Part shown: positions 18,054-28,875 of the stretch, one piece after another
How the letters are laid out: each line of letters starts with the position of its first letter
Position numbering within the stretch: the first letter of the stretch is position 1
Source: an uncultured Celeribacter sp.
Lineage (GTDB): Bacteria > Pseudomonadota > Alphaproteobacteria > Rhodobacterales > Rhodobacteraceae
Direction: 5' to 3'
DNA: 64,000 nt
Assembly (NCBI RefSeq): GCF_963675965.1
Contig: NZ_OY780935.1
Coordinates: forward strand, 3,584,501 to 3,648,500
The notes under the pieces: generated by a model
Seen by the model: the letters and a program-made list of their open reading frames with translations, nothing else
Databases searched by the model: none
Told to the model about the DNA's origin: nothing
Program-made: the position numbers and the translations under genes

Positions 18054-19508
18054 ATGACAAAAGTCATCAAAAACGGAACAATCGTCACCGCCGATTTGAC
18101 ATATAAGGCGGACGTCAAAATCGAAGATGGCAAGATCGTCGAGATCGGGCCGGACCTGACGGGCGACGAAATTCTGGATGCCGAAGGGTGCTATGTGATG
18201 CCGGGCGGCATTGACCCGCACACGCACCTTGAGATGCCGTTCATGGGCACGCATTCCTCGGATGATTTCTATGCCGGGACGCGGGCGGCTCTGGCGGGCG
18301 GCACCACGATGGTCGTCGATTTTGCGCTGCCCGATCCGGGTCAGTCGCTTCTGGATGCGATCAAGGTCTGGGACAACAAATCGGCGCAGGCCTGTTGCGA
18401 TTATTCCTTCCACATGGCGATCACATGGTGGGGCGAACAGGTCTTTGATGAGATGAAGATCATCACCGAAGAAAAAGGCATCAACACGTTCAAGCACTTC
18501 ATGGCCTATAAAGGCTCGCTGATGGTGAATGATGACGAGATGTTCGCCTCTTTCAAGCGCTGCGCCGAGCTGGGCGCGACGCCTTTGGTCCATGCCGAAA
18601 ACGGCGATCTGGTGGCGGAGATGACCGCGAAACTTCTGGCAGAAGGCAACACCGGCCCCGAGGCACACGCCTATTCGCGCCCCTCTCAGGTCGAAGGCGA
18701 AGCCACCAACCGCGCGATCATGATCGCCGACATGGCCGGTGCGCCGCTGTATGTGGTGCATACCTCTTGCGAAGAGGCGCATGAAGCGATCCGCCGCGCC
18801 AAAATGAACGGCAAACGCGTCTGGGGCGAACCGTTGATCCAGCACCTTGTTCTGGATGAAAGCGAGTATTTCAACGAAGACTGGGACCATGCCGCGCGCC
18901 GTGTCATGTCGCCGCCGTTCCGCAACAAAAAGCATCAGGACAGCCTGTGGGCCGGGCTTGCCTCGGGCACGCTATCTTGTGTGGCGACTGACCACTGTGC
19001 CTTTACGACCGAACAAAAACGTTACGGTGTTGGCGATTTCTCGAAGATCCCGAATGGCACTGGCGGGCTTGAGGATCGTCTGCCGGTCCTGTGGTCCGAA
19101 GGGGTCGAGACGGGTCGCATCACCATGAATGAATTTGTGGCCGTAACCTCTACAAATATCGCGAAAATCCTGAACTGCTACCCGCAAAAAGGGGCGATCC
19201 TTGTGGGGTCTGACGCCGATATCGTGGTGATGGATCCCTCCATGACCAAGACCATCAAGGCCGAGACACAGGCCTCTTCCATTGATTACAATGTGTTTGA
19301 AGGCATCGAGGTCAAAGGTCTGCCGCGCTATGTGCTGAGCCGCGGATATGTCGCCGTCGACAAGGGCAGCTTGCAGGCCAAAGAGGGCCACGGCGAATTC
19401 GTTGCCCGCGATCCGAATGCGACGGTGAACACAGCACTGTCTAAGTGGAAAGAGCTGACCGCGCCGCGCCCGGTGGAACGCGCCGGCATTCCGGTGACCG
19501 GCGTGTGA
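18054..19508 (+). CDS. hydA: Dihydropyrimidinase
   Basis: A 484-residue cyclic amidohydrolase that opens dihydrouracil and dihydrothymine. The binuclear zinc site is complete: DPHTHLE, the lysine of HFMAYKGSLM (carbamylated in this family), PLVHAEN, YVVHTSCEEA and ATDHCAF. The start at 18054 follows AAGGAG; an upstream in-frame ATG at 18003 gives a poor N-terminus. Together with PreTA and the upstream amidase it completes the three-step reductive pathway. Confidence 0.95.
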   Translation: MTKVIKNGTIVTADLTYKADVKIEDGKIVEIGPDLTGDEILDAEGCYVMPGGIDPHTHLEMPFMGTHSSDDFYAGTRAALAGGTTMVVDFALPDPGQSLLDAIKVWDNKSAQACCDYSFHMAITWWGEQVFDEMKIITEEKGINTFKHFMAYKGSLMVNDDEMFASFKRCAELGATPLVHAENGDLVAEMTAKLLAEGNTGPEAHAYSRPSQVEGEATNRAIMIADMAGAPLYVVHTSCEEAHEAIRRAKMNGKRVWGEPLIQHLVLDESEYFNEDWDHAARRVMSPPFRNKKHQDSLWAGLASGTLSCVATDHCAFTTEQKRYGVGDFSKIPNGTGGLEDRLPVLWSEGVETGRITMNEFVAVTSTNIAKILNCYPQKGAILVGSDADIVVMDPSMTKTIKAETQASSIDYNVFEGIEVKGLPRYVLSRGYVAVDKGSLQAKEGHGEFVARDPNATVNTALSKWKELTAPRPVERAGIPVTGV

Positions 19509-19610
19509 GCGCAGACAACCGGTGACAACAGATCGGGCACCAGCGGGTGCCCGGTTGAACAACAGGGGACAGACCCCGTGCAAAACGGGGCAGGGAAAGA
19601 CAACAAGCCA

Positions 19611-20387
19611 ATGAAAAAGCCAGTGATTGACGCGCAGGGCGTGGACCTGACGTTCCAGACGAACGACGGCCCCGTGCATGCGCTCAAAGATGTGAATTTG
19701 CAGATCGAAAAGGGGGATTTCGTGTCCTTCATCGGTCCGTCGGGTTGCGGTAAGACGACCTTTTTGCGTTGTATCGCCGGGCTGGAAGCGCCTACGGGCG
19801 GGACGCTGAAGGTGAATGGGCTGAGCCCGGATGAGGCCCGAAAATCAAGGGCCTATGGCTATGTGTTTCAGGCCGCCGGGCTGTATCCCTGGCGCACGAT
19901 CGCGGGTAATATCCGGCTGCCTCTGGAGATCATGAAATTTCCCAAGGCGGATATGGAAAAGCGCATCGAGAAAGTGCTCGACCTTGTCGATCTGAACGGT
20001 TTTGGCAAGAAATTTCCCTGGCAGCTCTCCGGGGGTATGCAACAGCGGGCCTCGATTGCTCGGGCGCTGGCGTTTGACGCGGAAATTCTGTTGATGGATG
20101 AACCCTTCGGTGCGTTGGACGAAATTGTCCGGGACAAGCTGAACGAAGAGCTGCTGAAGCTCTGGGCGGCGACGGAAAAGACCATCGCTTTCGTCACCCA
20201 CTCGATCCCCGAGGCGGTGTATCTGTCGACCAAGATCGTGGTGATGAGCCCGCGCCCGGGCCGGATCACCGATGTGATCGAAAGCACCTTGCCCAAGGAA
20301 CGGCCGCTGGAAATCCGCGACAGCGAAGAATTCATCAAGATCGCCCACCGCGTGCGCGAGGGCCTGCGCGCGGGGCATGACGCATGA
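19611..20387 (+). CDS. ABC transporter ATP-binding protein, NitT/TauT type, probable pyrimidine importer
   Basis: A 258-residue ATPase with Walker A GPSGCGKTTF, signature LSGGMQQRASIARAL and Walker B ILLMDEPFGALDE. It resembles SsuB/TauB. It lies downstream of dihydropyrimidinase on the same strand and its stop overlaps the first permease by 4 bases. Co-location with pyrimidine catabolism suggests uptake of uracil, thymine or a related pyrimidine; the substrate is inferred. Confidence 0.85.
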   Translation: MKKPVIDAQGVDLTFQTNDGPVHALKDVNLQIEKGDFVSFIGPSGCGKTTFLRCIAGLEAPTGGTLKVNGLSPDEARKSRAYGYVFQAAGLYPWRTIAGNIRLPLEIMKFPKADMEKRIEKVLDLVDLNGFGKKFPWQLSGGMQQRASIARALAFDAEILLMDEPFGALDEIVRDKLNEELLKLWAATEKTIAFVTHSIPEAVYLSTKIVVMSPRPGRITDVIESTLPKERPLEIRDSEEFIKIAHRVREGLRAGHDA

Positions 20388-21247
20388 GAAATATCTTTCC
20401 CATCCTGACGGTCGTCGCCGCCATTCTGGTGATCTGGTATGGTGCGGCGATCAAGATGAACAGCCAATGGGCCTATGATCAGGCGGCTCGGGCCGACGTC
20501 GAGCTCTCCTTTTCCGATATGGTGAAGGACACGATGGTGCAGGAGCGCCCGAAACTGCCTGCGCCGCATCAGGTTGTGGCCGAACTCTGGAACACGACGG
20601 TCGAGAAAAAGATCACCTCGAAACGCAGTCTCGTGTTCCATGGCTGGATCACCCTGTCGGCCACCTTGCTGGGCTTTGGCATCGGGACGGTCGCCGGAAT
20701 CGCGCTGGCCGTGGGAATCGTGCACAACAAGGCGATGGATCTTGGGGTGATGCCCTGGGCGATTGCCTCGCAGACCATTCCGATCCTCGCAATTGCACCG
20801 ATGATCATCGTAGTGCTCAATTCCATGGGCATTTCCGGGCTGATCCCTAAGGCGATCATCGCCGCCTATCTGTCGTTTTTCCCGGTGGTCGTGGGGATGG
20901 TCAAAGGCCTGCGTGCCCCGGATTCGATGCAGCTCGATCTGATGAAGACCTATAATGCCAGCGGTTCAGAGACCTTCTGGAAACTGCGTCTTCCCTCTTC
21001 GATGCCCTATCTGTTCGCCTCGCTCAAAGTGGGCATCGCCGCCGCGCTGGTCGGCACGATTGTGGCCGAATTGCCCTCGGGTGCGGTACGCGGTCTGGGC
21101 GCGCGGCTGTTGTCGGGGTCTTACTATGGGCAAACCATTCAGATCTGGTCCGCCCTTTTCGCCGCCGCCGCCCTAGCTGCCATTTTGGTGATCATTGTCG
21201 GCGTGCTTGAACGGGTGGTTCTGAAACGTATGGGGATGGCACAATGA
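20384..21247 (+). CDS. ABC transporter permease (pyrimidine importer), subunit 1
   Basis: A 287-residue integral membrane protein of the BPD_transp_1 type. An N-terminal helix is followed by about five more transmembrane segments, and the EAA-like loop LMKTYNASGSETFWKLRLPSSMPY contacts the ATPase. It overlaps the ATPase gene before it and the second permease after it by 4 bases each, so all three are translationally coupled. Confidence 0.85.
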   Translation: MRNIFPILTVVAAILVIWYGAAIKMNSQWAYDQAARADVELSFSDMVKDTMVQERPKLPAPHQVVAELWNTTVEKKITSKRSLVFHGWITLSATLLGFGIGTVAGIALAVGIVHNKAMDLGVMPWAIASQTIPILAIAPMIIVVLNSMGISGLIPKAIIAAYLSFFPVVVGMVKGLRAPDSMQLDLMKTYNASGSETFWKLRLPSSMPYLFASLKVGIAAALVGTIVAELPSGAVRGLGARLLSGSYYGQTIQIWSALFAAAALAAILVIIVGVLERVVLKRMGMAQ

Positions 21248-22080
21248 ACGCGCTCTATGTTCTTTTGGTGCTCGCTGTCTGGCTGGGCCTGTGGTGGATC
21301 AACACCCGCTTTGCCGCACATAAAAACACCCGCTGGATCGTGCCGGTCCTGTTTGGCGTCACGCTGGTGCTGTTGTGGGAAATGGTCGTGCGCCTCTTTG
21401 GTGTCAGCCCGGTGATCCTGCCGGCCCCGAGTGCGATCGGGGCGAAGCTGGTGAGCGAGGTACCGACCCTGTGGGAAGACTTTGTCCAGACCATCGTGAA
21501 GGGCGCTTTGAGCGGCTATCTGATGGGCTGTGGCGCGGCCTTTCTCACCGCCGTCCTGATCGACCGCTCGCCCTTCCTGCAACGCGGCCTGCTGCCGGTC
21601 GGCAATTTCGTCGCCGCCCTTCCGATTGTCGGAATCGCTCCGATTCTGGTGATGTGGTTCGGGTTCGACTGGCAATCCAAGGCTGCGGTCGTTGTGGTCA
21701 TGGTGTTCTTCCCGGTGCTGGTGAACACCGTGGCCGGGCTTCAGGCGGCTTCTGTCATGCAGAAGGACTTGATGCGGACCTATTCGGCCTCCTATGCGCA
21801 GACATTGCTGAAACTGCGCCTTCCCGCGGCCATGCCTTTTGTTTTCAACGGGCTTAAAATTGCGACAACACTGGCGCTTATTGGTGCAATCGTCGCTGAG
21901 TTCTTCGGCTCCCCGATCAAAGGGATGGGGTTCCGAATTTCCACCGAAGTCGGACGTCTCGGACTTGATATGGTCTGGGCAGAGATTGCGGTGGCTGCTG
22001 TCACGGGGTCGGCCTTTTATGGGCTGGTGTCGATGATCGAAAAGGGGGTGACCTTCTGGCACCCGTCCCAACGCGGATAA
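21244..22080 (+). CDS. ABC transporter permease (pyrimidine importer), subunit 2
   Basis: A 278-residue permease with the same fold as its neighbour and the coupling loop LMRTYSASYAQTLLKLRLPAAMPF. Two different permeases with one ATPase imply a heterodimeric channel, as in ThiX-like and related NitT/TauT importers. About 66 bases separate it from the binding-protein gene, which has its own strong ribosome binding site. Confidence 0.85.
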   Translation: MNALYVLLVLAVWLGLWWINTRFAAHKNTRWIVPVLFGVTLVLLWEMVVRLFGVSPVILPAPSAIGAKLVSEVPTLWEDFVQTIVKGALSGYLMGCGAAFLTAVLIDRSPFLQRGLLPVGNFVAALPIVGIAPILVMWFGFDWQSKAAVVVVMVFFPVLVNTVAGLQAASVMQKDLMRTYSASYAQTLLKLRLPAAMPFVFNGLKIATTLALIGAIVAEFFGSPIKGMGFRISTEVGRLGLDMVWAEIAVAAVTGSAFYGLVSMIEKGVTFWHPSQRG

Positions 22081-22146
22081 CACCGCATCCAAAATACGCA
22101 CGGGAAAAATCCCGGCATTTTTGACAACTTGGAGGTTGTATTGACT

Positions 22147-23130
22147 ATGAAAAAGCTACTGACGAGCGCCGCCGCTCTGGCCGCCATGACGTCTGGGGCC
22201 TTCGCCGCCGATGAGGTCTCGCTGCAGCTCAAATGGGTGACCCAGGCGCAATTCGCCGGTTACTACGTTGCGCTGGAAAAAGGCTATTACGAAGATGCCG
22301 ATCTGGATGTCACCATCAAACCGGGGGGGCCGGATATTGCGCCGGTGCAGGTGCTTTTGGGGGGCGGGGCCGACGTTATGGTCGACTGGATGCCTTCGGC
22401 CCTGGCGGCGCGTGAAAACGGCGCCCCGGTTGTGAACATCGCCCAGCCCTATAAATCCTCGGGCATGATGCTGACCTGCCTGAAGGAAACCGGCATCACC
22501 GGCCCCGAGGATTTCCCGGGCAAGACGCTGGGCGTATGGTTCTTCGGCAACGAATATCCCTTCCTGTCCTGGATGGGCAAGCTCGGCATCCCGACCGATG
22601 GCTCCGAGGGCGGCGTGACCGTGCTGAAACAGGGCTTCAACGTCGATCCGCTTCTGCAAAAGCAAGCCGCTTGCATTTCGACCATGACCTATAACGAATA
22701 CTGGCAGGTCATCGATGCCGGGATTTCCGAAGACGATCTGATCACTTTCAAATACGAAGATCAGGGCGTTGCCACGCTGGAAGACGGTCTCTATGTCCTC
22801 GAAAAGGATCTGAGCGACGAAGCCTTCAAAGACAAGATGGCGCGCTTTGTCGCCGCCTCCATGCAAGGCTGGAAATACGCGGAGGAAAATCCCGAAGAAG
22901 CTGCTGAAATCGTTCTGGAATACGATGAAACCGGCGCGCAGACCATGAAGCACCAGGTGCGCATGATGACAGAGGTTGCGAAGCTCACCTCCGGCTCCAA
23001 TGGTGCGCTGGATGTGGCGGATTATGAACGCACCGTGGCTTCTTTGCTGGCGGGGGGCTCTGATCCGGTGATCACCAAGGAACCTGAAGGGGCCTATACG
23101 CTGGAAATCACCGACGCTGCGCTGAAATAA
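22147..23130 (+). CDS. ABC transporter substrate-binding protein, NMT1/THI5-like
   Basis: A 327-residue periplasmic binding protein. MKKLLTSAAALAAMTSGAFAA is a signal peptide and GGAGG lies 10 bases upstream. The mature start LQLKWVTQAQFAGYYVALEKG and the GGPDIAPVQVLLGGGADVMV segment are the NMT1/THI5 hallmarks; the family binds pyrimidines such as the thiamine precursor HMP. In this operon uracil, thymine or a dihydropyrimidine is the likely ligand; HMP is the main alternative. Confidence 0.85.
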   Translation: MKKLLTSAAALAAMTSGAFAADEVSLQLKWVTQAQFAGYYVALEKGYYEDADLDVTIKPGGPDIAPVQVLLGGGADVMVDWMPSALAARENGAPVVNIAQPYKSSGMMLTCLKETGITGPEDFPGKTLGVWFFGNEYPFLSWMGKLGIPTDGSEGGVTVLKQGFNVDPLLQKQAACISTMTYNEYWQVIDAGISEDDLITFKYEDQGVATLEDGLYVLEKDLSDEAFKDKMARFVAASMQGWKYAEENPEEAAEIVLEYDETGAQTMKHQVRMMTEVAKLTSGSNGALDVADYERTVASLLAGGSDPVITKEPEGAYTLEITDAALK

Positions 23131-23153
23131 GCGCCTGCGACCTGAATGAAAAG

Positions 23154-23213
23154 CGCCCGCCCCGGGAAATCACCGGGGCGGGCGTTGCATGTTCTGAGGC
23201 AGAGAGAACATGC
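23154..23213 (+). terminator. Two adjacent hairpins ending the pyrimidine operon
   Basis: A 12-bp GC stem (23154-23165 with 23173-23184) is followed at once by a 9-bp stem GCATGTTCT/AGAACATGC (23187-23195 with 23205-23213). They sit between the convergent binding-protein gene and the PRC-barrel gene and can act on both transcripts. Confidence 0.7.
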
Positions 23214-23223
23214 GTCGGAGGAT

Positions 23224-23811
23224 TTACGAGCGCATCGCCTGTTCCAGGGTGATGTCGCCTTCGACCTTGGTCAGCTCCGACTGGTCGACATCCGGCATCG
23301 CTTTGAGTTCGGCTTCGGTGTAGCCTTCGACCACGACGCTGTCTTCGTCGAGCATGGAGAATTCATTCACGTCGATCAGCACATCATGTTCCGCAATGCC
23401 CAAGAAGCCACCGATCCCGACCACGGCCTTGAGCGTGCCGCCGTCTTTCACGATTGCGTCGATCTCGCCGACGTCATTGCCTTCAACGGACACGACTTTG
23501 GTGCCAACGATTTCAGACACGGTTTCATCGCCAAAGGTCGAGAGCGCATTGGCCACATCGGTCGCGGTGTTGCTGATCGCGTCGCCGGTTGCTTCAAGCG
23601 CATCGCCCGTGGCATCGGCCGCGTCAGAGGCTGTATCGGCAATCGCGTCGCCGGTTTCCTCAAGTGTCGGCATCTCTGCTTCCGCCTGAGTGTCCATAGT
23701 GACGCCATCGGTCGACATTTCAGTGGAGGTCGTCACATCGGCCATGGCCGTAGTGCCCATCAAGGCCAGAACGGTTGCGCTGGACAGAAGGGTTTTGGTC
23801 AGGGTTTTCAT
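23224..23811 (-). CDS. Exported PRC-barrel domain protein
   Basis: A 195-residue protein: signal peptide MKTLTKTLLSSATVLALMGTTAMA, then an Ala/Asp/Thr-rich helical repeat (DTASDAADATGDALEATGDA, about residues 55-85), then a C-terminal PRC-barrel (SEIVGTKVVSVEGNDVGEIDAIV). PRC-barrels mediate protein contacts in many settings; envelope versions are common in alphaproteobacteria but poorly understood. GGAGAAAG precedes the ATG at 23811, so the longer frame is rejected. The repeat recalls the lipoprotein at 43406. Confidence 0.8.
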   Translation of the reverse strand: MKTLTKTLLSSATVLALMGTTAMADVTTSTEMSTDGVTMDTQAEAEMPTLEETGDAIADTASDAADATGDALEATGDAISNTATDVANALSTFGDETVSEIVGTKVVSVEGNDVGEIDAIVKDGGTLKAVVGIGGFLGIAEHDVLIDVNEFSMLDEDSVVVEGYTEAELKAMPDVDQSELTKVEGDITLEQAMRS

Positions 23812-23967
23812 AGCTTTCTCCTCTTTCTGCATGCTCGCTGCATGCTGTATGGAAAGACAATGACCAGACCCGCCTTTCGGTTCCAAAGAGCCGCGTGATG
23901 GTGCGCGGTTTGCCGCTGAGAATGTCTAATCGTGTAATAAAATCAATTGGATATGTTTTCCAAAAAA

Positions 23968-23990
23968 AGCCGCCCACGGGGGGCGGCTCT
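23968..23990 (-). terminator. Terminator of the acs gene
   Basis: AGCCGCCC (23968-23975) pairs with GGGCGGCT (23981-23988). On the minus strand the stem is followed by seven T, a typical intrinsic terminator about 27 bases past the acs stop. Confidence 0.8.
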
Positions 23991-24015
23991 CTGGGTTGTA
24001 TAGGTCTCAGCTCTG

Positions 24016-25968
<1,953 letters not shown>

Positions 25969-25995
25969 GATCTGTCCTCCCCAGAGTCTAGTCTT

Positions 25996-26032
25996 CCCGT
26001 TTGAAACGCACCAGCGGCGCGTTTCAAACGGG
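25996..26032 (-). promoter_or_regulatory. 14-bp inverted repeat between the transporter and acs
   Basis: CCCGTTTGAAACGC (25996-26009) and GCGTTTCAAACGGG (26019-26032) are perfect complements around a 9-base loop, 28 bases before the acs start. There is no T-run on either side, so it is not a standard terminator. It could be an RNA processing or stability stem, or an operator. Confidence 0.5.
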
Positions 26033-26076
26033 CCGTCCCGCCTGTGCGTAGGATTCGACAGGTCCAGAACGTTACG

Positions 26077-26862
26077 TCAGATGGCGAGATATTCGGCTCT
26101 CAGCGCGTCGTTCTCAAGCACTTCTTTTGCCGATCCGTCATAGACCACGCGTCCGGTGTCCAGAATCACGGCCCGATCGGCCAGATTCAGGGCGCGGACG
26201 GCGTTCTGTTCCACCAGCACGGTGGTGATGCCTTGCGCTTTGATAATCCTCAGAGTTTTTTCGATTTCATCGACGATGACCGGGGCGAGGCCTTCATAGG
26301 GTTCGTCCAGAAGCAGCACCTTGATGTCCCGCGCCAGCGCCCGGGCAATGGCGAGCATCTGTTGTTCGCCGCCCGACAGCGTGACGCCCTCCTGTTTGCG
26401 CCGCTCGCGCAGGCGCGGGAACAATTCATAGAGGCGGTCGAGGCTCCAGCCCACGGGATCCACGATCTGCGCCAACAGCAGGTTTTCCTCGACCGTCAGC
26501 CCGGCGATGATGCGCCGGTCCTCGGGCACAAGCGCAAGCCCGCGTGTCGCCGCCTCATAGGAAGTTTTGGTGTGAAGATGTTCATGGTCGAGCCAGATTT
26601 CACCATGGGTCAGCTGCGGGCTGTCGAGCCGGGCCAGCGCGCGCAGGGTCGAGGTCTTGCCCGCGCCATTGCGGCCCAGAAGGGCGAGGATCTCGCCCTC
26701 GTGGATGTTAAAAGAGACGCCCTGCACGATATAGCTTTCGCCGTAATAGGCATGGATGTCCCAGGCCGAAAAAAACGCGGGTGCGGTTTGGGCGTGGTTG
26801 GCGTTCGGGTTGAAGCCGCTTTGCGTCGTGGTCGCGGCGGCGGGGGGGATTGGCGTGCTCAT
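26077..26862 (-). CDS. ABC transporter ATP-binding protein, LivF-like
   Basis: A 261-residue ATPase of the hydrophobic amino acid (HAAT) family: Walker A GRNGAGKTST, signature LSGGEQQMLAIARAL, Walker B VLLLDEPYEGLAP. The start at 26862 lies 17 bases after the LivG-like gene, and the first 30 residues are a Pro/Ala/Thr-rich extension not usual for LivF. It is the last transporter gene before acs. Annotation as branched-chain amino acid importer would be by similarity only; context points to a carboxylate. Confidence 0.85.
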   Translation of the reverse strand: MSTPIPPAAATTTQSGFNPNANHAQTAPAFFSAWDIHAYYGESYIVQGVSFNIHEGEILALLGRNGAGKTSTLRALARLDSPQLTHGEIWLDHEHLHTKTSYEAATRGLALVPEDRRIIAGLTVEENLLLAQIVDPVGWSLDRLYELFPRLRERRKQEGVTLSGGEQQMLAIARALARDIKVLLLDEPYEGLAPVIVDEIEKTLRIIKAQGITTVLVEQNAVRALNLADRAVILDTGRVVYDGSAKEVLENDALRAEYLAI

Positions 26863-26878
26863 GATCTGTCCTTTCGCC

Positions 26879-27640
26879 TCAAACCTGCTGGGTTTCGCCC
26901 AGATAGGCCTCTTTGACCTTGGGGTTGCCTTTGATGTTGTCAGGCGTGTCTTCGACAAGGGGGGTGCCCTGCGCCAGAACCGTGATCCGGTCGGCCAGCG
27001 AAAACACCACATGCATGTCGTGTTCGATGATCGCGATGGTGATGTCGCGCTGTTCCTTGATTTCCTTGAGCAGAGCGATGGTGTTGTTGGTGTCGGCGCG
27101 CGCCATGCCCGCGGTGGGTTCGTCCAACAGCAAAAGCTTGGGCTCCTGTACCAGACACATGGCGATCTCCAGGCGACGTTTGTCGCCGCGCGACAGGCTG
27201 GAGGCCAGCATGTCCTTGCGGCTCAGCATGTCGACATCCGACAACATGGTCCGGGCTTTGTCGATCAGCCCGGTTTCGCGTTCCATGGTTTCGATCGCAT
27301 GCAGGCGAAACGCGCCGTCGCGTTTGGCGAAACAGGGGATCATCATGTTTTCCATCACCGTGAGATCGCCAAAGATCTCTGGGGTCTGGAACACGCGTGA
27401 AATGCCCATCTGGTTGATTTCATGGGGTTTGCGTCCCAGCACGGATTTGCCGTCGAACATCACCGATCCGGTGTCGGGGATCAGCTTGCCCACCAGGCAG
27501 TTGAGCAGCGTGGATTTGCCTGCGCCATTGGGGCCGATGATGGCATGAACGGTGTTTTCTTCGACCGAGAGGGTCACATCGCTCAGCGCCTGAAGACCGC
27601 CGAACCGCTTGCCCACGCCTTTGACTTCCAGAATTCCCAT
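26879..27640 (-). CDS. ABC transporter ATP-binding protein, LivG-like
   Basis: A 253-residue ATPase with Walker A GPNGAGKST, signature LSRGDKRRLEIAMCL (an SRG variant of the SGGQ core) and Walker B LLLLDEPTAGMA, plus the LivG-specific insertion around FQTPEIFGDLTVMENM. It pairs with the LivF-like protein to drive the heterodimeric permease. AGGAGAC precedes the start, 11 bases after the LivM-like gene. Confidence 0.87.
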   Translation of the reverse strand: MGILEVKGVGKRFGGLQALSDVTLSVEENTVHAIIGPNGAGKSTLLNCLVGKLIPDTGSVMFDGKSVLGRKPHEINQMGISRVFQTPEIFGDLTVMENMMIPCFAKRDGAFRLHAIETMERETGLIDKARTMLSDVDMLSRKDMLASSLSRGDKRRLEIAMCLVQEPKLLLLDEPTAGMARADTNNTIALLKEIKEQRDITIAIIEHDMHVVFSLADRITVLAQGTPLVEDTPDNIKGNPKVKEAYLGETQQV

Positions 27641-27651
27641 GGTCTGTCTCC

Positions 27652-28872
27652 TTAAACGACGTGTTTGCCGGGGTCGGGGCGATGTTCGGGGTCGGGATCA
27701 TCATATTTGTCCCGTTTCTTCTGACCTTTGAACTTGGCCACAAGTTTGCCCAGACCTTCGATCAGCCCACCGGGCAGGAAGGTGACAACCAGCATGAAGG
27801 TCACGCCCAGTGTCAGGTGCCAGCCCTCGCCGGTGAAGCGGGCAAAGATCCAGATCACCACGTCTTCCAGCCCGTCAGGCAGGAAAGAGAACCAGTTGTG
27901 CAGCACGCCTTCGTTGATCTTCGAGAAGATGTTTTCGAGATACTTGATCACGCCCGCGCCCAGAACAGGCCCCATCAGCGTGCCCGCTCCCCCCAAAATG
28001 GTCATGATCACCACCTCGCCAGAGGCGGTCCAGAGCATTCGGTCGGCCCCTGCCAGCGGGTCCATCGCCGCCAGAAGCCCGCCAGCAAGCCCGGCATACA
28101 TACCCGAGATCACGAAGGCCGCAAGCGTATAGGGTTTCGGATCAAGGCCCGTGTAGGTCATGCGTTGCTGGTTCGATTTCACCGCCCGCAGCATCATTCC
28201 AAAGGGCGACCGAAACAGACGGATCGCGATGTAAAAGGCCAGAATCGCCACAATGGCGCAGAAATAGTAGCCGACGTTGAAGGTGAACACGCGACCCAGG
28301 GCTTCGAGCTTGTAGGAACTGTTCATCGCCAGACCAAAGATATTGGTGACCGGCAGAGAAGACCCTTCTGCGGCGCCATCCAGAATGCGCGGGTCTTCCA
28401 GCGTCAGTTGCAGTCCGGTTTCGCCATTGGTCAGTGGCGTCAGCACGGAATAGGCCATCTTGTAGCACATCTGCGCGAAGGCCAGCGTGAGGATGGAGAA
28501 ATAGATCCCGGAGCGGCGCAGGCTGACATAGCCAATGGCAGCGGCAAACAGGCCGGACACCACCATGGCCAGCAGGATGCCGGGGATCACGTTCATGGTG
28601 AGCAGTTTGAACATCCAAACGGCGGCATAGGAACCGATGCCCAGAAAGGCGGCATGGCCGAAGGACAGGTAGCCCGTGAGGCCGAAAAGGATGTTGAAGC
28701 CTACCGCAAAGATGCCAAAAATCGCGATCTTCTGCATCAGGTCGGGATAGCCGCCATTGAATTGCGCCAGCTCAGAGCCCGCCGCGAAGGGCTGCAGTAG
28801 GATCGGCGTCAGCAGGGTCAGCGCGATGACGATCAGCAGAAAGGAGAAGTCTTTTTTGTTCAGTCCAAGCAT
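27652..28872 (-). CDS. ABC transporter permease, LivM-like
   Basis: A 406-residue membrane protein with about ten transmembrane segments and the BPD_transp_2 signature [16 protein letters not shown]. Unlike most LivM proteins it has a large loop near residues 125-190 and a charged, His/Pro-rich C-terminal tail. It starts 3 bases after the LivH-like gene, with GGAGGAA inside that gene's end. Confidence 0.85.
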   Translation of the reverse strand: MLGLNKKDFSFLLIVIALTLLTPILLQPFAAGSELAQFNGGYPDLMQKIAIFGIFAVGFNILFGLTGYLSFGHAAFLGIGSYAAVWMFKLLTMNVIPGILLAMVVSGLFAAAIGYVSLRRSGIYFSILTLAFAQMCYKMAYSVLTPLTNGETGLQLTLEDPRILDGAAEGSSLPVTNIFGLAMNSSYKLEALGRVFTFNVGYYFCAIVAILAFYIAIRLFRSPFGMMLRAVKSNQQRMTYTGLDPKPYTLAAFVISGMYAGLAGGLLAAMDPLAGADRMLWTASGEVVIMTILGGAGTLMGPVLGAGVIKYLENIFSKINEGVLHNWFSFLPDGLEDVVIWIFARFTGEGWHLTLGVTFMLVVTFLPGGLIEGLGKLVAKFKGQKKRDKYDDPDPEHRPDPGKHVV

Positions 28873-28875
28873 GGG

